Below are positions 48,701-60,700 of a stretch of DNA of 64,000 nucleotides, in pieces; positions within the stretch are counted from its first letter, which is position 1, and every line of letters starts with the position of its first letter. A program made the position numbers and the translations under genes. The notes beneath the pieces were generated by a model. That model did not search any database. It was given only the letters and a program-made list of their open reading frames with translations, and was not told where the DNA came from. Where the stretch lies: positions 27,815,387 through 27,879,386 of the forward strand of contig OZ038321.1 in the NCBI GenBank assembly GCA_964035795.1. The letters run 5' to 3'. This DNA is from Pterobdella sp. o SKG-2022 (lineage: Eukaryota > Annelida > Clitellata > Hirudinida > Piscicolidae).

Positions 48701-51700
48701 TTATTTCAAAACAATACCCGCCATATGTTGGAGATGGAGAAAAGTAAGAAATGCTGTGAAATTATTTACGAAATTTTGAAGTTTACCCACTGTTTGTGTA
48801 ATATTTTAAACTTTGAAATTAAAGCATAATTTGAAAATTTCAATTTTTTGATTAAATTTGATCTTATAAAATATTAAATTAATGTTTTACTCAACGCTAA
48901 TGTAGTTTATTAACGGAAATATTTTTTGAGTTTCTTAGCTTTTAAAATTTTTTTCTTGTGCACAACACGGTAATTTTTTGTTAATTTTAACGCTCCAACT
49001 TTTTCGCATCATTAAACTAGATTGATATATTTTATGCACATTGACTAAATCACATATAGGCATTAATAGGGATAACTGGAATATAAAAATGCGTGCAAAG
49101 CATGGCCAAAATACCATTGAAAGTTCCAGAATAAAACAAAAGTTTTTTTTTTCGCTAAAAACTTATATTACAGCTTCTCAATTTCACTGGCACTTTTTCG
49201 AAAGCTTTCAAATGAGTTGAATTATAAAAGGTTGGTGGAGTTTTGCAAGAATACTTGAAAATCAAATTTTCTCACATTAATAATTAAATGAGTAAAATAC
49301 TTATCAAGATCAGGCACAAAAAACACCTGATGTAACAAGTAATTTGGAAAGATTTACGAGTTAGAGCAAAACGAAAAATAAAAAGTAATTAGATATTCTC
49401 TTAATAAACAAATATCGTTGAGAGTGCTCAATTTGTCGCAGATAGCTTTTTGATGATATTTTAATAAAAACATGACAATTTATGTAAACCACTTTTTTAT
49501 TTCGTATACAAAAGACCCGAATAATATTCTCAATTTCTAATCGATTTTTATAGTGTTCACTATTAACTCCTATGAAAAGTTAAAACAAACAATACACGAA
49601 AAATTTTACAGGTAAATGAAATATTCTTTTCAGACACAATATGCTCGTTATTAACAATTTTTAATTCTTCAACTAATGGCCAATCTACAACTCCTACAGA
49701 GACTGCAAGATCATCAGGGACCCTCAAACATCCAAGTCAAAAGGGTACGGGTTCGTCAGCTTTTATCGGAAAGAGGTACTTTTTTCTTGAAAAATATTTG
49801 AAATATTAGCTCGCATTTCACACTAGATCGAAGTTTTTAAACAAATTTATTTTCAACGTGTAATCTGCAAGAATATCCTTCAAAAGGATCTCAAGCCAAA
49901 AACATTCTTTTTTGTTTTTAGAAGAAAATTAATCGAAGTTTGAATCGAAGTCATAACATCTGAAGAGACATTTATTAGGAAGAACTTTCTCCAAATATGC
50001 ATCGAACATTAAATCTTAAAATTATGAAAAAGATCGATTCGAAAATAAAATTTTAGAGATGAAAAATTATTTGAAACAGTGATATAAGAAATCAAAAGGA
50101 AATCTTTTTCAAATAATGCAATGTAAGTGTTAGAGAACCGCATTAATAACTGCGGACCAAGTCACAAAATATTTCATTGGGACAATCTAAAATGAGATCT
50201 TTTAGCGGGCCGCCTGATTTAATTCTATCTTATTTTTTCTTTTGAACTTTTTTTATTTTTCAAACACATTCTTTTTTGTTTAAAAATCCATCTTAAAGCT
50301 TTCTTAAATATGTGTCTGTTTTACAGTGAAAAAAAATGCTTATTATGGGTTTTAAAACTCATTTAGATTTGCCTTCATGAAATTCCAAATAGCTTCTTTA
50401 GCAATAACTTTGAATGAATATACGAATCTAAAAAGATTTTCAATTTTAAATTTAATAGAAAGCACTCGAGCTGATTGAAATTTTTAACATGCTCAGCTCA
50501 TACTCTCAAAAAACAAAAAACATTTGAAAAAAGAATTCTATAAAAATTCTATCGTAACTTTAAAAAGGGAAATTTAGACGACGATTTAATTTTGATGATT
50601 TTTGATATAATCAGTATGCAAGCGACATATTTAATTCTATTTTGTAAAACTTTCAATGTCCTGTGATGGATTTGCGGGAAATTGAAAGTGTGAAATTTAT
50701 AAATGCTTTTTATGCATCAAGCTTTGAGAGATAAACTATTCGTACGAAAAAGCATCAAAATCGATATTTTCAAATTCAAAAAATAATATTTGAATTGAAA
50801 GTTATTTTATTTCTTGCTGAAACTACCCAAAGCGGCATTTCGCTATTTTTTTGTAATTTTAAAAATTTATTTCTGTTTGATATAAAGTTTAATTAAAGTG
50901 TAAATTTAACAGGAAATAATTTTTCTATTGAGTACTTTTTTAAAAATGTATTCAAAGCAAAAACGTAAACTTATAAGCATTTGCATGAGAATCAAAATGG
51001 CTTTAACATTTCAAGCATAAAGACTATTGATATGAAAAACTATTAATTTCAAACTTTGAAAAAATTCTAATTCTCTTTTTGTTTTTTGTATCTTTTAAAA
51101 CTTAATTTCAAAAAAATTTATTTTTAAGAAAAAAAATACTTTTAAATTTAAGAATTAAGTTCAGTTTATGGAAGTAATATTCTTCGAGCGTTCATTCGTT
51201 CAAGCACTCTCGAAATGTTTGAAAATTTATAAATTTCAAGCGATAAGCCCATGTTTTTGAAATTTTTTTAAAATAGTGAATTCAATGACATATGAATATC
51301 ATTAAAGAAGTTTATAATTAAAATAGTTTAATTGCTTCTTTTTGCTGACGATTAAGCGTAAATGTGGGTAAAATAGATCATAGAAAAAAAAATTCAAAAA
51401 TTCAATTGAAATTATATCTAGATTCAATCGAAAACTTTGACTAAATGTTTACAAATTTTATTCAAATAGATATAGGAAAAAACTTATATTAAGTATGAAA
51501 TAAATTATGCAAATGGTCCTTGCCACAGCATCAGACAATCCCTGCTCACTCGTTCTGTCTTCTATCTCAGATGTTATCTCGCTAGTTTCAGCCGATTCTC
51601 TTAACCGCTATGTGAATGCTCTTGCCAATTTTCTTCACGTTGTTTACGAGCAGTATATTCTTAATATAATTTACTCGACTTTTCACAATCTGTTTTAGCC

Positions 51701-54700
51701 AATACATATGTAATAGCAAATTTAAAAACATTGAGTATTAGCTCAGAGGCCTGTGAAGGTTTGCAACTTTTCAATGAAATTGAAACTTAAAGTAGAGAAC
51801 AGAATAAAAATAAATTTATTCTCGGCAAATAATTGAAAAAATATAATTACTTCAAATCTGAACTAGAAAAATTTATGGATGGAAGACGAATAAAAATTCA
51901 AAAAAAATAACAAAAAAAAAAAACTACGTAATTACCAGTGGATCTAAAGGACTATAATTAATCACGCCATCAGGAGTGTAGAATATACGTTAAGACAAAG
52001 ACACTTTCGAAATATTCATCAAAAATTTGAATTTATGTCCGTAAAAACATGCAGTAGAGATTCGTATTTTTATAAAAGCTGAAATTAATTCTAAAATGAG
52101 CGATTTCACGATTAAATAAATGAAAGATAAAAAAATTTCAATCTTCTATTTTTGCATTTGAATGCTATAAAACACCGTAGATTTAAATTCAAAACTTTAC
52201 AAAAGTGCATTTATCGAACAAAAACAATCTCACTGTTTCATTTCGATTGACACGGTTTTCAGATTCTTAAATTTTTTATTTGCCAGACAAAATATAAAAA
52301 GTGCACTGCTTCGATAGCGTGCAATTCTGCATAGATGGTGTTTCTTTTTCTTCTCTCAGGCGTGTTTTGTAGTCAATGTGGGCTGTACATATTTTGTGCA
52401 TTTCAAAATTCACCTTTTATTGCTACCGTAAGTAATTTAGTTGTGTACATATAAAAAAGCAAATATTTCCAAGCTTTTAACTACCTTATTACTGTCTTTT
52501 TATTTTCCTTGGGAGTTATTTTTAAATTTCAAAGAGAAAAATGTTTCAAAATTTAGGCTTCATAATTGCATTTTGTAAAATATGCGCTATTTTACCTCTA
52601 GTTTTTTTTTCATTATCTCTTATTGTTTTGTAATGTTTGCATTGCTAGCATGTGTATTTTATAGTGAAATTATCTCTCCACAACAATATCTAGGTTTTTT
52701 GTATCAATAAAAGTTTACTTTAACACTCAAAAGTTTTTTCAACGAAAATAAAGATTATGTTTGTGAAGAAATTTGTTTTTGCCACCTTTCACGTTAAGTT
52801 GAAGGACTGAATACGCTTTGCCAATTACATATCAATGCTCAACGTTCCTTAATCGAAAAAAAAAACACTTCTTACCACTTTTTATAGATTTTTTTTTAAT
52901 TTTTCGGTTTTATAAATATTTTGGCTATTTTGTGGAAAATATTTAGTTGAAATAGATAAATTATGTTTTTATCAAAACGTTTTGAATTTTTTTCAAAAAC
53001 TCCACGACAGCCTCCTATTTTTTCAATTATTCACGACTTTTAGTTTCATGGGAGGAATATTTGATATGAAAAAATGTGCTTTCGAACACATGGAATTAAA
53101 AAGAATCTTCTCTTCCAAGTTTTATTTCCAATTAGGGTTGGAATTCTTATCAGTATTCTAAGATCTTCAAACGTACCATAACCCCTTGTAAGCCTTATTA
53201 AAATCCTCGGCATTTAATTATATAACAAACCACGATTATGGATTAATTGAACTTAAGTTCACAAATATGTTTTTGAATATTTTAAAAGCATTTTTATGAA
53301 ATTATGAATTGAAACTTCTTGAACAATTAAGGGTTTTCGAATTTGTTCTGTGGATCATAATCATTCAAACTAAATTGACATTTATGTCAAAAATAAGCAA
53401 GTACTTATATTAATACTTTATTTTTGAGACATTTTCAAGTTAAAATAGAATTTTTACAGATTAATTTTGTTAAACACAACCCTCTACCTAAACTGTTACT
53501 AAAAACAAAACAAAAATTACAAATCTTTAAAATTACATATTTTCCAACGCTATTGTTTTCGAGCAATAATTTAATAATAGGATAAGCTAATTCAATCAGT
53601 ATATTTCACTTTGAAACGTTTTAAAATTGATGAAAAAAAATCTTTTGCGTAACTAAATTCACCATTCTAAAAATATACCAAAAAAATAATTTTTTATTAG
53701 TTTAAACACCTTTTACATGAAAACCATTTGAAATACACAAATTTCAAAGCTGCATTCTTTTAATTAAAACCTAATATGCAAAATTCGTTGTACCAAGCCC
53801 GCTTTGGCGTAGGCTTTGAAAGATTAAATTGAAGCGCCGAGTGTAGGCTAAGCATCTATCTTATTTGATGACATCAATCACTATAGTTAGCTAATATTAA
53901 TTTTTGATTAATAGTGTATAAATAATAAAGCTATGTTTCTCAATTCAATTCTTTCTGCTAGTAGGCTTTGAATCATGTTCAGGCCCTCACAAAGTTTCAA
54001 TAAATAATCAAAGTCGAGAATGAAGTCAATTCATATATTCAGACAGCTTTGAAAGCATGCAACATATATCACTACTTGATGAAATAATTTTCAAATGTCT
54101 TTATTAAACCTTATTTTCGATATCTAATTCAAATACATTGTTTACTTGAGCGTTGTGAAGCTAGGTATGAAAATCAAATTTGTTATTGAAAATAAACTGC
54201 ATGTATTGAATCAGGAGGTTGAGGTAGGATTTTTCAATTTTATCAAAATTTATTCATTTAAGCTTATATACTGCATTTGGATGGAATTTTTCAGATAATG
54301 CTCTCAATCTCTGTAACTTCATTTGAGTTTTAAATTTTTAATCTCGCTTTTTCTCATCAAAATTGTTTTGAAGTTCAAAGAAAACACATTTCAAAGTTAA
54401 AAGTTTAAATCAAAACAAAATTTGTTCACTTTTAGATTGAGACAGTTATTAAAATATTTAGAGATTTCACTCGAAACATAAATATGAACATATATGAAAT
54501 GAAGCAAAGTAGATAGAAAAAGATTTTCATTTGAGATGAGTAAATCACTTTGTGAGCACATTTATATAAACCTCTTTCCCAAAAACACCATAAAATTTAT
54601 ATCCTTTGTCTTTATTCGAAGTTTTTCCATAAAACCTCATGAAAGCATTTTCTTAATTGAATTTATTATAAAAACCTTTAGTTATATGATTTAGTATCAC

Positions 54701-57700
54701 TATTTTTTACTTCCAAAAGTTGCATTGATAGATTCAACCAGAGCCGGTATGTTTTTATTAATCTTTCTGATAAGATAAGCATTATTATTCTGTCAACGAA
54801 AATAATTAAATAAAACATATCCTACTATTACAAAGTCAATTATTTTTGCATTGCTCTAGTGTTAATAATATTAAATAGGTTTAATGATATTTAAAAGAAT
54901 TCGTGCAGCGTTCAGTCATTCCAAAAGTGATTAACTTAATATATATATTTAATTAAACCAAGCATTTGAACTAAATTTAATTACTCTCTGTTAATTTTTA
55001 AATTATTTAAAGTGATTTAAGCGCTATAAAATATATAAAACTCAGTATTATTTTTTTCGAAAATGGCAACATGCAAATGAATGTGAATGAGTATAATGGC
55101 AGAGCAAAAATACCTCAACAAATTTTGCATGGTTTTCAACAAACTATCAATTCGAACCACAGCTCTGTTTTCAAAGTGCTTTTTAACGATTTTGAAATGA
55201 TTAGCACACAATCATAAGAGAAGTGCGCCATTATATGCAGGGTATGTACGTTGTTCAAGAATTATTCAAATCATTTCTGTGGGATTCCTTATTGAAAAAA
55301 TATTTCAAGTTTTAAAGTCTCTATTAGATGCTGTTATGCTTTTTTTAAAAGATGTGTGTTTTAAAGCAGTTTACTTTCTGTCAAAAGGCAAGAGTAGTCG
55401 CCAAGTTTCTTTATACAGACCTGGAAGCTATTAGGATAATTTATAGTAATGAAGTATAATGAAAACGTGGTGTGCAAGATTGTTTGTTGTTAATTCAAGT
55501 CTCTTTAAAACGCCATCAATGTACAGTTATTGTTGCGAAAAACATATCGTTATAGAAATGAGCGTTTTTGAAGTAAGCTTTGTTTTGAATTAGCTCATTG
55601 GAAAGATGGCGCTAAATTGATTTGTTTTGAGAAGAACAAAAAGATAAAGCTTCAAAATTAGCTAAGTAACTTTTAACACTTTGTTAGGAGAACTTTGGAT
55701 GAAAAAATACACTTCATGTAAAAAAATGTTAATTTTGTAAAAATTCACAAAATAATTCAAAAAATTGCAAACTTTTGTTAATGTTTCGAATCTCTAAAAG
55801 TTTTTTTACTTCAGTTTAGCATAAGTCATAGAGATTCCGCCAAGCCAACAATGCATATTTTGACAATTTTAACGCTAACTTTTTTTCATTAATACTTATA
55901 TTTAGGTTATAAATATAATTTAATTTTTAATCAAAGATTTTGAAAAATATCTAAAACCACGTGGTTTCAATGAGGCAAAATTCCGCCATGTTGGAAATAA
56001 AGACTAAAATAATATAAACACAACTAACGCACATTGTCACAACGTCTGTAACAAATGAAGTCTTTTCTGTCTGAGTGAGCATTTAATCCATTAAATTCTC
56101 AGGATGCAGAAAACGCCATAAGCAAAATGAATGGACAGAGAGTGGGTAGCAGGCCCATCCGAACGAACTGGGCTGTTCGCAAGCCTGCGTCTGCGGCCCA
56201 AAAAGAAGGTTGGTCTGTTGTGTTTTTTATCTCTTTTTTGTGTAGAATTAATTTTAAAATTTATGCAGAACTTTTGTTGAAATTTTCGTGAAACTTTTTC
56301 AAATCTTGTTTTCAATAATTTGAATTTTCAGTCAGTATATTCATATTTTTTTTTATGGTAGCGTGATTAATTGCCAGCCTGTGCCAGTAAATATACAGAT
56401 GAGAGAGTGGCTTTGTTATGTTCCTGTGCATCAAAAAATCCCTGGCATTGAACTTTTGCAAAGTCTCTAATTTTATCGAGGTCAACGTTTTTGAAAGAAA
56501 TTTTTCAGACAATTTTTTAGTTTATTGAAAATAAAAACCGATATCGCAAAAAAAACAATTTTTCTAAAAAAATATAAACATATTCTTTTGTGACATTGCT
56601 ATTTTTATAGCAAGCTGAAAAACATATTTCTAAGAGATGTCAAATTATGTTTCCAAGCAGAGTCAGTCTTTGTAATTCTCACAAACCTCTAACGATTTGC
56701 TTCAAAAGTTATTGAAATCAACTTTTGAAATGATATTTTCAACTAATATTTTTACAATCTGCAAAATGAAACATAGTTTTGAAACAATTTTGAGAATTTC
56801 AGTACAAAAAATTCTTATCTACATTATTTTATGATTTTATAAAGAGTCAAAGAATTTTTAAGAATTGTCTCGAGTCTTCTATCAAATAAAGTAATCCTTA
56901 TCAAGCCAGAAATCAAAAACAAAAGAAAAGAAACAAAATATTATTTCTACCTATGCACAAAATCCATATATTAAAACATTATACTTTTTCAGATAAGTCC
57001 TACTTAAAAATAATTTACCAAAAATAATTCCTTTGTCACCCTTGTTTTAACACTGTTTGTGGCAAACAAGAACGCAAAAGTGAAGCATTGCCACATTATT
57101 CTTTCTTATTGAAATAATTAGAAACATAGAATAATTATTATTATTATAAAGACAGATAGTAGAACATTAGTCTTTATAAATTGCTAGATGAAGTATTTGT
57201 ATCACGTGACATTGTGAAAACCATGCATGCTTGAGTTCAAGTCATGTGTTTAGCTTCTGTGGGAACTTATAGAGATTTTCTATGCTAAGCAAGAACATAA
57301 TTTCAAATTGTTTTTACTTCGCAATGCATGGAGCAAACTGATTGCTAGATGAAACTCGGATTCATAATAATCGTCGCTTTCCTGCAATAAAGACTGAAAA
57401 GAATTCACATGAATGAATGATATGGAGTGTTGTAAATATTGGAAGGATAATGAAGGGTTGCATATGCCCCAATGTTGATATTACTTTACGCTGGAATAAT
57501 GTCATACATTGCGCCTCGATTAATGTCATCTCGGTGACTATTGCATTGTATTTGATAAATAAATGTTCCAATAACCGACTTTGAAAGTTACAAATATACA
57601 ATTTAATCAAATATCTGCTCGGATAGAAATAATCTTTTTCCGTGACAATTTTAAATATTTATTTCTTTTAAAATAATGTACTAAAACTATAAAAGAATGA

Positions 57701-60700
57701 TTTCATTTTGTGAGTTTTATTATTTGGAATCTATAGATTGATCGGCATTTATTTGTTTAATTTGTTCAAAATCAACATCAATTTGCTCAGAGCTTTGATA
57801 GTCACTCCAAAAACTGTTACTTTTTCAAGAGAAGTTTATTTTCGAAGTTTATTTTCATTAGAAACAAATTCAACGTATCAGACATGCCAGATAATTTTAA
57901 ACTTCAAATTTAAAATCTTTAATTTCCAGCTAACTCCAAGCCATTGACATATGAAGAGGTTTATTGCCAGACAAGTTCCACCAACTGTACAGTCTATTGC
58001 GGAGGAATCACCACTGGTCTGACCGGTGAGTAAAATGAAAAAATTCGATTTAAATACGAAAATAGTTAATACATTTAAGTGGCGGATTTTTTTTCTGCAA
58101 AAGTTAATTTTTGTTTTGAGGTTTGAAATAAAACAAGCAATGCAAAACGTGATTTTTCTACAAATTCTTTCTTCAACTCTTCTTCACACACATCACCTGT
58201 TTAAGGTCACTGCATAAATACTATGAAATCGTTCAAAATTATTTTAAAATATACGACTTTACTGCAAGATTTATAAACTGAAACTACATAAAAGTTGAAA
58301 CCAAAATAATTAATGCAATCCAAAAATTCTTGGGCGATGGCTTGAGTAGGAAAGCAGCTATGTCTTGAAATCATGCAAAATCACTTGTCTGTTCAATCAA
58401 AAATCAATCTCAGTGATAAGATGGCAACCAGTCATAAAATAAAGCTCTAAAAATATAATACAACCTTGAGATAAGAAAAATAGGCGAGTCTTAAAAAGAA
58501 CAAGAATGGAAGCGATCATCTGCCCAAGCAAACATATATATTGCTAATATACTTATTGTATCTAAGAAAATGAAAAATACTCAACGGATTCTTTTTTGTG
58601 GAAACTTCCAAATAAATTTCTCTATAAATTAGATGACATATTTTTGGTATGAGAGGGGACGTGTTTTGGGTTTAACTTTTGGTGAATCTAAAAGTTAATT
58701 GAAAGACATCTATGAATTTGAATGAACTAAGCTCTTCATATGTTGTTTAAGAGTTGAAGCAATCTTGGTCATATTTGAAATGATGAGCTATGGGGAAGTA
58801 TAATAAACGGCAATATTCATGGCGGCACTTAATATGGCATAAATGCATTCATTTCAACATATCAACAGTAAATTCAGTGTGATGCTAAAAATATTATGGA
58901 AAAAAGAATAATGGAGATTTGATTACATCAATCAATTACGGAATGCAAAGTTCAAAGATGACATGCACTCAACTTTATGTTCTAATTATGTCACGTTCCC
59001 AATGCAATATATCCATCATAAATACTGCCTCGCACTTGATTTAAACATTAATGAACCGATACTGGGGGTTTTTGGTGAACTTTCAAGTGAAAAATATTTC
59101 TTTAGGCAATCTGTGTTGCTATGTGTGTTTAAAAGAAGCTGACGCAGGTATTATGGTATTTTGGTGGAAAAGTTTCGGAAGAAGTGATGAAGATTTGAGG
59201 TGTCTCGAGGTTGAATAAAGACGCATGCTGGCAATTACAACTTTATGCACACCACACGTGCTGCTCAAAAAGGCAGGGAGACAAAGTGTAGAGATGCAGT
59301 CAAAGTTGCTTCTTTTGTTAATATAAATTGAAATTAAGTTTAGTTTTATTTTATTTTGATGTGGAGTTGAAAAGAGACATTTTTAATATTTAATGAGCCC
59401 AAAAAAATTAAGATTTATGTAACTTCGTAATTATCTTTTGCAACGACTATTCATGAATATTTGAAAATTTTCTTTGTATTTTATTTGCAAAAGTCGGGAA
59501 AGTTATTTTTATAAAAAAACTATATCAAATTTTTTAAATTAAAATTACAACCAGACAAAGTTAATAGCTTTGAAGAAGGCAGAATGATAAAGATTCAAAA
59601 CTATTTGCAATACGAAATATCTAAGTTGAACTTAACTTGAATTAAAATAATTTTTGGAAACTTAAGCCTTCTGAGAGATATAAAAGCATGAAGCGATAAT
59701 GCTTGGCAAAATTCCAACTTGCCAGGCAATCTCGGTCTGAGAGTTTTTTCTAAAGAAAGAACGTTAAAAGCGAAATTAAATTGAATGTTTAATGGTCGTA
59801 GTGAGAGGATGGTTTTAACAGATGAATACATCGGCGTTTCTTTTTATTGTCCATCGATTTGTGTTGTGCATGCTTTGTGCATCAAACACTCGCCTTCGAG
59901 CGTAAAAATGTGTACCAATTGTAATGGACGTTGTAAAATTTCTCACAACAAAAGTTTACTTTTATGATTCGACAAAGCCTTCGACAACTGTTCTTACGAC
60001 GCATGCAGGAATATTGCTTTCTTATCAATTATATCATTAATAATGACTTCATCAACGTATAAACTAGTATTATTATTTTTTAGATGAAAGTATGAAATTA
60101 ATGAGCAGAATTATAAAAAACAATATGCTTAAGAAGAATTATGATAAAAAAGAGTGGATCAATGGCGAGCCGTAATGGATGGTCTCTTTTCGGAAGGCCT
60201 TTTCGTCGATTGTTTCTAGCTAACTCTTTTTATTCTTTTATCTTCTGAAAAAATAAATCACTTTTTTCTAAGCAGACGAAACATTTGAAAAAAGAACATA
60301 AGAAGTTTATTAGTTTTGTTTTTCAGTTTGTCAGATTGGAAAATTTCAGCTAGCAAAATATTTTGTTTCAAAAATTTTAAACTTTCTACTAGTTTAGTTT
60401 TTATGCCGGATAAAAATTCAACAAAACACCTAAAAACTCTAGAGAAACACTTTGTGCGTTTGAATTCCATTTCATCCTTTTCATGTCTATAATAAGAAAC
60501 ATTTTCTCTCAAAGTTAATAGTTTAACTGAAAATTCTACTCTAAAAGTAAACTTTGTAGGAGAATATTCAAATGTAAAAGGGCGTTGATGTAGGATTAAA
60601 ACATCTGCGAACAAAAGGTTAGATTGTTGGGTCATTTATTCCTTTGAATTCCAGTATAAAACAAAGCAGGCTTACTTTTTTTATTTTTTTCTAGTATGTT

